From: Zygnema cylindricum
Lineage: Eukaryota; Streptophyta; Zygnematophyceae; Zygnematales; Zygnemataceae
DNA length: 25,292 bases
Reading direction: 5' to 3'
Assembly (NCBI GenBank): GCA_037447655.1
Contig: JBBHKE010000017.1
Coordinates: 1-25,292, forward strand
Translations under genes and position numbers: made by a program
Shown: piece after piece, positions 1 through 9,449 of the stretch
How the letters are laid out: every line of letters starts with the position of its first letter
Position numbering within the stretch: position 1 is the stretch's first letter
Notes under the pieces: generated by a model
Seen by the model: only the letters and a program-made list of their open reading frames with translations
Databases searched by the model: none
Told to the model about the DNA's origin: nothing

Positions 1-18
1 GGAGAGAGAGGGACAGGA

Positions 19-70
19 ATGGAGAGGGGGAGGGAGAGGAGGGAGAGGGAGAGGGAGAGGGAGAAGGAGA
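19..70 (+). CDS. METTL22: Candidate first exon of METTL22 (Arg/Glu-rich N-terminus)
   Basis: ATG at 19 opens 17 codons ([17 protein letters not shown]) made by a GGGAGA-type repeat. It is followed by the good donor A|GTGAGAGG. It ends in phase 1, exactly what the next exon (acceptor TTCAG| at 248/249) needs, giving a 178-nt intron and a total protein of 428 residues, close to the family's usual size. There is no homology evidence, because the sequence is low complexity, and the real start may lie left of the window. Confidence 0.35.
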
Positions 71-248
71 GTGAGAGGAGAGGAAGACTAAGATTAATTC
101 AATTTGTCTCTTGTTTTGACGTTTGCATAATTTTTGATATTACTGCATTCATTCTATTTTTTTTTATGATGATGGTTGATGGGACTTTATGTTTTTTGTT
201 GTACAAAGAATAACTGATTGGTACAAATTTACTGCGTTGGAGGTTCAG

Positions 249-395
249 ATAATGGGTCCAAGGAAAAAAAAACATCCAAAGAATTTTTGCTGTCCAAAAA
301 TTCGGGCAGGAAAAGAACTTTGGAACTCCAAGTTGACGATCACGGCGACTTGATACTTCCCCGGCGCAATAAAAAAACATGTTTGAGGGAAAAAG
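249..395 (+). CDS. METTL22: METTL22 exon 2 (acidic N-terminal segment)
   Basis: Acceptor GGTTCAG|AT, donor AAAAAG|GTGTGT. It encodes DNGSKEKKTSK...LELQVDDHGDLILPRRNKK. The D-x-GDL..RR pattern resembles the acidic stretch ahead of the catalytic domain in METTL22. The acceptor is weak in pyrimidines, so the left border is less sure than the right. Confidence 0.65.
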
Positions 396-3300
396 GTGTG
401 TTTTGCATTGTAATTTGTCTTAAAGAGATGCGTAATTTCTGTTAAAAGACTATGTTTTAAACAATTTGTTTAAGATAAGATCTCAAAAAACATTGTAGAT
501 AAAAGGTGTGTTGTGTTGTATACCGTGTTAAACGATTCGTAATTTTTTCTTGAAAGATTGTGTTTTTAACAATTTTGTTAGGATAAGGCCTCAACTTGGG
601 AAGGAAAAAAATGATAGCCGCTATCTTTGGTTTTTTTCTTCGCTTTTTCTTGTCACGTCATGTTTCCCCCTTTTTCTTCTCCCTCCTCAGATCAAGAGAT
701 GAAAGAATCGTCCTCGAGAGAGATAAAACAGGCAATCGTCATCTACCACTCTATGGCTACTCCTTTACCTCTCGTGGGTCTCCAGGTATTTGTCATTTTT
801 TCCATAAACTGTGAAAGAATGGGGAATAGTGTGGATTTTAAATTCCAATTTGTATGGTACCCTCATGTTCCTCCCTTTCATCTGTCAAATTTATGGAATC
901 GTCGTGAATTGAATGTACCGTATAGAACAATGATAAGTTTTTCTTGTTGTTTTGAGGGCTAATTATGGTGCACCACAGTTTTATTTGTTTGACTAACTAT
1001 GTATATGTAACAGATTTATACTTTATATATGTACATGAAAAAAGTATATATAGTGCATGTATATGTATGTATATATATATTTAATGTATTCTGTTTGGTT
1101 TTTAATTGATGTATACAAACTTAAAACTTTCTTTACGGATGGAAAAAACAGCTCCTTGTGGAACAATTTGTTGTTTATCTGAAATCCGTTAATCAATCAT
1201 GTCCGTCTCCTTTACACACACACACACACACACACATTATATGTATATATTTTTGAAAAACGTTGTCGTGAGATGATTAATGAGAGAAGCAGTACATTTT
1301 TATTATTAATGATTTAGTTAATGATTTATTATCGGTTTTTTCTTTTCTTTTTTTTTGACATAACAGGTGTGGCGTGGAGCTCTCCTATTGGCCGATTTTA
1401 TTCTTCATGAAAGTGGCAGGTGGCAAGGGATAACGGCTCTTGAATTGGGGGCAGGAACTGGTAAAAAAACAACTTTTTTTTCTGAATTTCATCAATTATC
1501 TGATTCTCCTCGTTGTCAATTTATAAATAAGCGTCACATTTTTGCTTTTTTCTTTATTTTTCGTCTTACAGATTCTCTTTTAATTTTTGTATCCGTTTTT
1601 CTATTTCTTTCCATCCGTTTTTTTTGAGGAACTGGTAAAGAAAACAACTTTTATTTTCTTAAATTCACCAATAAACAAAAATGTTGCATTGTCAGGTTAT
1701 AAATAATGGTTGTCTTTTTTTTTCGTCTTTGTTTTCTTTAACGGGTTTTCTTTACGATTTTTACATCCCTTTTTTCTATCTCTTTCCTTAACTTTTTTTT
1801 CCCTTCACAAAAAACGAAAGGATGGGTGTTTTAAATTCTAGTGGTTTTTTTTTTTTTCTTTCACTTTTTATAAAACCTCTTTTCCCTTTTATTTATTTAT
1901 TTATTTTTTTCAGAGGGAAATTGATTTACAGGACTTGTGGGTATAATTACGGCTCTTTTCGGGGCCCGGGTTTTTATAACAGGTAAGTTGAAGTAAATTA
2001 GAGCCCTGCTTTTTCTTTTTTGTTAAACACCAAGTACGATATTTTCACTTTATTTATTTTTTAAAATACTTAAAAAAAAAAAATTCCGAAATTTCACTAT
2101 CCCTTCTTTTGAAAATACTTTTAAGAAAAAAAAAATTGGTTAAAAAAAATAAATTGCCAACTTTCTATAAAAAAAAACTTTTAATTCTGAAAAAGTTACA
2201 TTATACTTTTTATTGGCAAATTGAGAAAAGTAACCTTTTAAAATTTAGCTAAATAAAAAAGAAAAAATGGTATATTAAAAATTAACCTTTTAAAAATCGC
2301 ACTAAAAAAAAATATTTGGCAGAGTTTTTATCAGGAAATATAACATTTTATAAAGATATTTAAGTAACCTTTTTTGTTTTTTTTTATTTTATTACTTGGA
2401 AACCTTTGGTTTTGCAGATATTGGTAAAGAGGTTTTGGATAATTGCGTCCGAAATGTGAAAGCAAATGAAAAAACGTTTTTTGGCTTTGGAAATTGCAAG
2501 AAAAACCCGGTTAAAGTACGATGGGTCGATTGGAGAAATCCCTGGCCTCCAAATTTTAAGTCAAATTTTTTGTCTTCTTCAAATAAAAAAGACGATAATC
2601 GTTTGAAAAATAATTCTTTGTTTTTTTCAAATAAAAACAATGATAGTTGTTTGGAAAAAAAAAAAAAAAATTACGAATCAACATCACAAAAACAAATGGA
2701 AGTAGAAGGAGAAGGAGAAGGAGAAGGGCAACGAGAAAGAGGGGGAGAAGGACAACGGGAGAGAGAAGGAGAAGGAGAAGGTGAAGGAGAAGAAGGACAA
2801 CAAGAGAGAGGAGGAGGAGAAGGAGAAGCACGCCGAGAGAGAGAAGGAGAAGGAGAGTTTGGGATGTATGAATGGACAAAAGAGGATGTCGAGGAAGTTT
2901 CAAAATTGAATGTAATTTTTGCCGCTGATGTTGTATATAGTGAGGATCTCACCGAGTCTTTTTTCAAAATATTACGAGAAATGATGCCGATTGGACTAAA
3001 TAAGGTAAGATGAGAGGATTGATATTCAACGCAGAATTTAGAGGGAGGTGTTTTTTGCTTTTTTTCTCGAAAACTGAAATTGGGGTATTTTTTTGTATTT
3101 CTTTTTAGTTGATTTGCTTTTGTAGATCATTTTTGGAGTGGATTTTATGGGAAATGGGGAAATGGGAAAATGGGAAATTGGGGGGAATAAGAAAATGGGA
3201 ATGTGAAAATGGGAAAATGGGAAATAGGAAAATGGGAAAATGGGGAATAGGGGAAATGGGGAAATGGGGAATGGGGAAAAATGGGAAAAATGGGAAAAAT

Positions 3301-3836
3301 GAGAAAATGGAGAAATGGGAAAATGGGAAAATGGGAAAGTGGGGTAATGGGAAAATGGGAAAATTGGTAAGTTATTTTATCACTTATGAGATTCAAAAAT
3401 CGAATGACATTAATCTCCTTTTTGTTGTCATAAGCTGTTGAAATATACTGTTATTTTAAAACTACAAACTGTATTTATAAAATCATTAGGAGTCTTAATA
3501 TTTTTTTACTCAAAATGTAAAAATTAGGAAAATTCCTTTATTGACCTCTTCGTACTTTTTTTTTGTCTTTTGTAGGTATTATATATTTCACTGGAAAAGC
3601 GTTATAACTTCACAATGCAAGATTGTGACATTGTCGCAACTGGGTATAAACATTTTCGTAGTTTTTTTAAAGAAATAAGAAGTGAATTTAAAGAGGAATC
3701 TTTCGACGAAAAAGTTGACTTTGTGGGAAAACTTATTCCTTGGTCAACCATACCTCAGTTTATGGAAACCTATGAGAGGGGAGAAGATTTGGAGTTGTGG
3801 GAAATACAACGGTGTACTAAAAGACAAATTAAGTAA
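249..3836 (+). CDS. METTL22: METTL22-like protein lysine methyltransferase, multi-exon gene
   Basis: Seven-beta-strand, SAM-dependent lysine methyltransferase of the METTL21/METTL22 family; human METTL22 is reported to methylate Kin17. Exons 249-395, 691-785, 1367-1460, 1932-1982, 2418-3004 and 3576-3836 join in one frame with GT-AG borders. Visible in order: an acidic 'DDHGDL..RR' stretch; 'HSMATPLPLVGLQ' running across a junction into 'VWRGALLLADFIL' (the family entry motif); SAM motif I 'ELGAGTGLVG'; 'FITDIG' (motif II region); 'DWRNPWPP'; 'AADVVY' (the D-x-x-Y motif of this family); 'SLEKRYNFT'; and a C-terminus 'LELWEIQR' as in METTL22. A ~100-residue low-complexity insert from simple repeats sits in exon 5. 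The 5' end is uncertain: the first well-supported exon has no Met and is closed upstream by a TGA at 215-217. Exon 19-70 could supply the start. Family identity is confident; substrate is inferred. Confidence 0.9.
391..594 (+). repeat. Tandem duplication of METTL22 exon 2 donor region (110-bp period)
   Basis: AAAAGGTGTG occurs at the true donor (391-400) and again at 501-510. Similarity continues for about 95 bases (GTAATTT, TTTTAACAATTTGTT, GATAAG.TCTCAA) and also covers the last ~20 bases of the exon. The second copy is diverged. Confidence 0.75.
691..785 (+). CDS. METTL22: METTL22 exon 3
   Basis: A strong acceptor (CTCCCTCCTCAG|AT) and donor CTCCAG|GTATTT. It encodes QEMKESSSREIKQAIVIYHS then MATPLPLVGLQ. 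The 'H-x-MATPL..VG.Q' block directly precedes VWRGALLL in family members, and the junction keeps phase. Confidence 0.9.
1367..1460 (+). CDS. METTL22: METTL22 exon 4 (VWRGALLL and SAM motif I)
   Basis: Acceptor GACATAACAG|GTGTGG, donor GGAACTG|GTAAAA. It encodes VWRGALLLADFILHESG...TALELGAGT; SAM motif I (E-L-G-A-G-T-G-L) is split across this junction. A decayed copy of the donor region lies 174 nt downstream. Confidence 0.93.
1451..1800 (+). repeat. Tandem duplication of METTL22 exon 4 donor region (174-bp period)
   Basis: GGAACTGGTAAAAAAACAAC at the true donor recurs as GGAACTGGTAAAGAAAACAA at 1628. Later blocks also match (TATAAATAA; TTTTTCTAT.TCTTTCC). The duplicate keeps the last 7 coding bases and the donor GT. 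Confidence 0.8.
1932..1982 (+). CDS. METTL22: METTL22 exon 5 (51-nt exon)
   Basis: Acceptor TTGATTTACAG|GA, donor ACAG|GTAAGT. It encodes G-LVGIITALFGARVFIT, the helix after motif I and the strand leading to the acidic motif. It is too short to stand out as an open frame, but its phase, borders and sequence all fit. Confidence 0.9.
2418..3004 (+). CDS. METTL22: METTL22 exon 6 with in-frame simple-repeat insert
   Basis: Acceptor GTTTTGCAG|AT, donor AATAAG|GTAAGA. It encodes DIGKEVLDNCVRNVKANE..., then VRWVDWRNPWPP, then an insert of roughly 100 residues: two Asn/Lys/Ser-rich blocks (2560-2690) followed by Glu/Gly/Arg repeats from (GGAGAA)n at 2698-2858. It returns to family sequence with FGMYEWTKEDVEEVSKLNVI and the DXXY motif in AADVVYSEDLTESFFKILRE. 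The long reading frame crosses the insert without a stop. An unrecognised intron removing the repeat cannot be excluded. Confidence 0.9.
2698..2858 (+). repeat. (GGAGAA)n-type repeat inside METTL22 coding exon
   Basis: A purine-only imperfect hexanucleotide repeat, read in frame as Glu-Gly and Arg-Glu-Arg units. It lies between the DWRNPWPP block and the DXXY motif. Confidence 0.9.
3148..3366 (+). repeat. (GGGAAAAT)n minisatellite in METTL22 intron 6
   Basis: About 25 imperfect units of GGGAAAAT(G). It fills the middle of the 571-nt intron between the last two exons and ends in a donor-like TTGGTAAGT. Confidence 0.9.
3576..3836 (+). CDS. METTL22: METTL22 last exon
   Basis: Acceptor GTCTTTTGTAG|GTATTA and stop TAA at 3834-3836. 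It encodes VLYISLEKRYNFTMQDCDIV, then a GYKHFRSFF helix and C-terminal LELWEIQRCTKRQIK. The 'SLEKR.NFT' and 'LELWEI' blocks are shared with METTL22 proteins. A possible AATAAA poly(A) signal follows within ten bases of the stop. Confidence 0.92.
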   Translation, partial: VLYISLEKRYNFTMQDCDIVATGYKHFRSFFKEIRSEFKEESFDEKVDFVGKLIPWSTIPQFMETYERGEDLELWEIQRCTKRQIK

Positions 3837-4198
3837 AATAAAGGAGTTAAAAGTTGTATGTTAACTCATCAGTTTCAGTGTAAATATGGACATGGTTGAA
3901 ATACATGATACATCTCATTTGGGTTTTCTCTCCCTCTCTCTCTCCCCCTCCCTCCCTGCCTTCCTCACTCCCTCTCTCTCCCCTCCCTCCCTCTCTCTCC
4001 CCTCCCTCCCTCTCTCTCCCCTCTCCCTCTCCGTCTCCCTCTCCCTATCCTGGTTTGTACATTTCTTATTTTTCAAATTATAAATATTATGATATACAAA
4101 TATCATAAAATATCGTATTCAATTTCGATCCATGTTCAAAAGTGTTATTACAATCCACCAATATTTTGTATCATATTGCAAGACTCACAATTGGAATA

Positions 4199-4236
<38 letters not shown>

Positions 4237-4443
4237 AAATTTATTTCACGACTTATGGAAGATTATCCACTTAAGTACAAAAAAAGAAAAAAAAACAATA
4301 AATCGGTTGAATAATGACGAAACCGACAATGTACCAAGTCACATGAAAATGTACAGAAGTGAAAATATATAAAGGAACAAGAAATTTTATTTACTAAGAT
4401 GGAAAAAAAATGTTTTTTTTTACTTTTTTAAAAAGTTTTTAAG
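3837..4443. other. Convergent intergenic region between METTL22 and BMT5
   Basis: It holds an AATAAA just after the METTL22 stop, a CT-rich tract (3927-4050), a 34-base A run (4200-4233) and a TTTATT (sense AATAAA for the minus strand) at 4386-4391. No gene seen. Confidence 0.7.
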
Positions 4444-4546
4444 TTACAAAGGTCCAAAAATAAAAGTTCTTGACTGTCCTTCAATTTCCTCATTTTCTGC
4501 GGCGCTTAAACCTTCGATAAAACCAATTGTCCTCCGATGGTGATAT
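4444..4546 (-). CDS. BMT5: BMT5 exon 7 (C-terminus)
   Basis: Acceptor AAATTCCAG|ATATCA, stop TAA at 4446-4444. It encodes (G)[20 protein letters not shown] then [13 protein letters not shown]. Both 'GY.H.RT.GF' and the terminal 'TF.F' block are conserved in the family. Confidence 0.93.
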
Positions 4547-5161
4547 CTGGAATTTAAAAAAAAAACGGGAGGGAGGGAGAAAGAGGGAGAGACAAAAACT
4601 AAAGAACATTAAGCAAATTTTAAAATTGATAAAAAAGACAAAATTTGCCATTCGAAAACCCCAAAAACCTTATAATGTTGGATTTTACAGACTTTTTAAA
4701 GACTTTGTATCTTAGATACTTAAATAAATCTCGTGGAAAATAATAAAAAACTATTAAAATTAGCAAACCGTTAGAACAGATTCAAAAGAGAAAAAAAAAA
4801 AAATTGTGCACGGAGAAAATGTCGAATAAAAACAGCCCAAAAATAAAAACACCAAAGGACAAAAAAATACCAAAAAGACAAATTCCGCAAAAGACAAAAC
4901 CCATAAAAAATGTATTTAAAAAAAATAAAAATAAAAATAATAATAAAAAAAAACACGAACAAAAGTTACCCGGGAAAGTCGTGTGGATTAAACGGTTGAG
5001 TTCGAATGAGTTTTAACATTTTTGTCTGATGTGCGACAGCTGTCACGTTCCATTTCTCGTACGGTTTTCCGGTTTTGAGTGTAACATAGATCTGCCCCTC
5101 CGTTCTGAGAAGAGGGATAGAAGAGAGAAAAAACCCGAGGAGAAGCTCTCTGTTTTTCTGA

Positions 5162-5193
<32 letters not shown>

Positions 5194-8030
5194 GGAAGAG
5201 AGAGAGAGAGAGAGGGAGAAAAAAATTGAGGGGGGAGAGGGAGAAGCTTGAGAAAGAAGAAAGGAAAAATCCAATGAGGTCTCGATTTCTCTGCAACAAG
5301 GAGAGGGAGGGAGGGAGGGAGGGAGGGAGGGAGAGTCGGAGCAAGAGCAACATACATTCGCCCTTTTGTCCCAAGACGAGAAATAGATGAAAGGAAAAAT
5401 CCAAGACGAAGCACTCTTTTACTTTGTATAGGAGAGAGAGGGAGAGGGTGAGAGAGAGGCGGAGCGAGAGGGAGAGAGATAGGAAGAGTGGGAGGGAGGG
5501 GGGGGGGCGAAGGGGAGGGGGAGAGGGAGGGGAGCGGGAGAAGGAGGTGTTGGATTTATTCTTTGTTAGAAGCTTCCGGCCGTAATCGAAAATTCTGTTT
5601 CACGTAGAATTCAAATATTATTTGAAATCTTGTTATCCATACTTTTTTCTTCTAGTTGTACTATTTTTTTTGTCTTACTCTAGCTACCACAATGTAGTAT
5701 TTTTAAGTATGTAATCTGATTAGATCTACTTGACTACAAATGATCTCTTGACTTATCCTTTGACCGAAAAAGTCAACTGACTCCTTAAAGTCACAAACGC
5801 TATTTGATTCCCCTCTGCCTTTCCTAAATATATGACCTCTCTTTTTCCCTTTCCCTCTCCCTCTCCCCTGTGAGAGGCCAACCTCGAGACATATTCCTTT
5901 AGTACTTACCCCCTGTATACTCTCTCAAAAATTCAATCAAAGGGAAAAAATAAAAAAGACTTTTTGTCCTCACTCTCTCATCAACTTGACTTCATATTCC
6001 TTTTCATTTTCGTCGTCATGTCTTGTTACTCAATAGGTTATAGGCCTCGCAACGCTAATTCCAATACCGTTGCAAAAGTCAATGGCACGGATTTTTATGG
6101 TTGGAAGAATCAAATTGGGCATCTTTTGCGTCGTGAAAAACTTCAGACCATCATTAGCGGTAGTGAAGCCGAACCTTCCTACACCACTACCAAATTTTCT
6201 CTCTCTCCCTCTCACGCCGTCCCTCTCTCTCCCTCCCTCCCTTCCCTTTTGGGGCTTACTCACTATGAGGAGGCTCATTCCCTCTCCCCTCCCCTCCCCT
6301 TCCCTCCCCCCTCTCTTCTCCTCTCCCCTCTCCTTTCCTTGTTCTTGACCCAAAAACCAAGTGACTCCTCAAAGTCACAAACGCTCTTCGAGTCTTGAGA
6401 GGTCACTCTGAAGACATTTTCCTTTGGTACTCTCCCTCTCCCTCTCCCTCTCCCTCTCCCTCGCCCTCGCCCTCGCCCTCGCCCTCGCCCTCGCCCTCTC
6501 TCTCTCCCTCTCCCTCTCCTTGGCTCTCGCCCTCACCCTCTCCCTCTCCCTCGCCCTCGCCCTCTCTCTCTCCCTCACCCTCGCCCTCACCTTCGCCCTC
6601 GCCCTCTCCCTCTCCCTCTCCCTCTCCCTCGCCCTCACCCTCTCCCCCTCCCTCTCCCTCTCGCTCTCCCTCTCCCTCTCCCTCTCTCTCTCTCAAAAAA
6701 AAATCAATCAAAAGAAAACATAGAAAACTCTTGTCCCCGCTCTCTCATCTACTTGACTTTCTATACCTTTTTTTTTTTTTATGTCTTCTAACTCAATAAG
6801 AGGGGGAGAGGGTGAGGTAGGGGGAGGAGGGGGAGGGTGAAAGGGTGGAGGGGGAGGGGAAAGGGAGGGGGAAAGGGAGGGGGACGGCGGGGGGAGGGAC
6901 AAAGAGGGAGATGGGAAAGAAAGGGGGAGGGAGAGGGAAAGAGGGAGCAGGAGGGAGAAAGGGAGAGAGAGAGGGAGAGAAGAGAGGAGAGAGACACACA
7001 TTAAAGCGATTTGTGAAAAAAATAGAAAAAATGTAAAAGCAAACATTAAACACCACCTTTTCTCCCTTGTTATTTCCCTCGCCCTCCCCCCTCCCCCTCT
7101 CCTCCCCCTCGCCCTCCCCCCTCGCCTTCTCCCCCCCTCCCCTTCTCCTCCCCCTCGCCCTCCCCCTCGCCTTCTCCCCCCACTCGCCTTCTCCCTCTCC
7201 CTCGCCCTCGCCCTCCCCCCTCTCCCTCCCCCTCCCCCTCTCCCTCCCCCTCCCCCTCAGCCTCTCCCGCCCCCTCACCCTCTCCCTCTCCCTTTCCCTC
7301 TCCCTCTCACCTGAATGTTGACTGCTTCATCTTTTATTCCTAATCCCACGTGTGGAAAGTTGAATATAATTCTGTATTCTATGAAAACCACCCAAAAAAT
7401 AGGATAGGGAGGGAGGGAGAGAGGGAGAGACAGTGAGAGGAAAGGAGAGGAAGGATTGAGAGAGAAAAAGAAAATGAGAGGATAAAGAGAGGAGAGTGAG
7501 GAGAAAAGAGGGATATGAGAGGGAGAGAGAAAGAGAGAGAATGAGAGGACAATGTGAGAGAGGGGAGAGAGAGAGAGAGAGAGAGAAAAAGGGAAAGAGC
7601 GAAAAACCACCCAAAAAAAAAAGAATTAAATCAGAATTTAAACTCTTACCTTCAAGAATTTCCTAAATAACCAAAACCCTAAAAAACCCTAAAGAATCCA
7701 AAAAAACTCCCTAATTAACTTCAAACTTAACAAATTTCCTTTTTATAAAAAAACTAAATTAATAATAATAATCGAAAACCTAGAGGATTTAAACACTCCA
7801 AAAATAATAAAGTTCAAATAAAGTAAATTTTAGATATGGACCGAGTAAACAACTGATAGAACCAACAACAACAAAAAAAAAATGAAAGAAAAAAAAAACT
7901 AGGAAAATAACATTTTTAAATTGGTTTATATATAAGAGTATTACATAAAATGTATATATTTGTATGTTAATTCAAAAAAAAAAGTCCAAAAAAGAAAAAA
8001 AAGAGAATGAAAAGAGATAAAAATAATTAG

Positions 8031-8070
<40 letters not shown>

Positions 8071-8608
8071 TTTTAGTTAAGAAACCCACCTGTCAAAGGG
8101 TTCGTCTAAAATTCCTCTCTCTCCAGATTTCCTTTTTTTCTTTCCTGTTTTCCATAAAAAAGAAACAAAAAAAAACCATGTGACGCAATTTTTTCGGAAA
8201 AAAAAATAATAATAATTAACAAACATTCGTCAAACTGTAAAAAGTAGACAAAAATTCCCTTAACATCCAAAACAATTTGTAAAAGAAATCGTTCAGAAAA
8301 ATAAAAAAAAAAGTGATTTTTTTTTCAATTTCTCGTCTTCATATTCAATTCTCTCCTTTTTCTTTTTTCAATTTCTCTCTTCCACTTTTTTCTTTTCTTT
8401 ATCTTTTCTTCTCTCCTCCTTTTTTTTTTTTTTTCAATTTCTTACCAACATGGAGGCATTTTTGTAATTTTGTCGCGTCAATCCCAAACCGTAAAACTGA
8501 ACCCGATTCTCGTAATTCTGTTAAAATTTCCTCGGAACCTTTATATTTCTGGACATCAAAACATTAATTATTACAAATTAATAATTATTTAAAACAAACT
8601 AAGGGAGA

Positions 8609-8692
<84 letters not shown>

Positions 8693-9384
8693 AACAAATC
8701 AAAAAAATCCCCTACGACCCACAAACTGCCGCAATTAACTAATTAATATAAAATGAGGCAAAAAAGGAAAACGAAAAAAAACATATTAAAAATAAATAAA
8801 AATAAAGTATTAATATTAAAAAAAAAGGTACCTCGAGAACAGTTTCCTCGGTATCGAAAGCCGTTGCTATTATTTTTTTTGCATTTGCACCCATTTTTCT
8901 CGCCAGGGCCCGACAAAAACTAAAATCTCCTTCCCCCACAAGTAAAATTTTCTGCAAAACGACAAAAAAATCGTATGGGAAATGACAGCATTTAATTTAA
9001 AAAGAAAACCCCCCCAAAAAAAAACTAAAACCCCAAAAAAAACATAAAAAAAAACCATCAAAAAACACTCAAAAGGAACCCTATAATTTTTCTGCAAAAA
9101 GACGGGAAAAAAAAAAAAAAGTAGATAATTTTTACCTGTTCCGGAGTAAATTCATGTTCAATTTTTCTTTTTTTCGAAGAATTTTCAGAAACGGACAGAT
9201 TTTTTTTGTCTTTTGTGGAAATCCCATTTTCATCGTCACTTGCACTCGTACTTTCAGAATCATCCGAGTTTTTGTCGTTTTCTGGAAATTCATTTTTTGA
9301 ATCAGAAAAATTTTGTTTGCGCTTTTTCGATTTTTTCAAATTCTGCAAAAAAAAAAAGAAAAAAAAAAAAAAAAAAGGGACAAA

Positions 9385-9449
<65 letters not shown>

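Larger units (their letters stand above)
5746..6797 (+). mobile_element. Ty1/copia-like retrotransposon remnant with flanking direct repeats
   Basis: Direct repeats at about 5746-6036 and 6332-6797 share GTCACAAACGCT..T, ATTCCTTT.GTACT, TCTCAAAAA..TCAATCAAA, CTCTCTCATC.ACTTGACTT and ATGTCTT.TAACTCAATA-type blocks. The second copy is enlarged by (CTCCCT)n. Between them is a gag-like fragment. This may be an LTR pair or a tandem duplication of a gag 5' region; a TG...CA boundary and a primer-binding site could not be fixed. Confidence 0.5.

Noticed and set aside
5240-5290. Decayed BMT5 exon 6 copy as an alternative exon
   Set aside because: The acceptor is good, but the reading frame runs into CT repeat with no plausible donor and the conserved block is cut short.
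6395-6799. Long Ser-Pro, Leu-Ala, Arg-Glu and Glu-Gly open frames on both strands
   Set aside because: They are produced by a period-6 (CTCCCT/CTCGCC) repeat that is open in every frame; no start context, conservation or splice support.
7676-7692. CCCTAAA-like pieces (also near 16850 and 17250) as interstitial telomere repeat
   Set aside because: Only one or two diverged units each, without an array.
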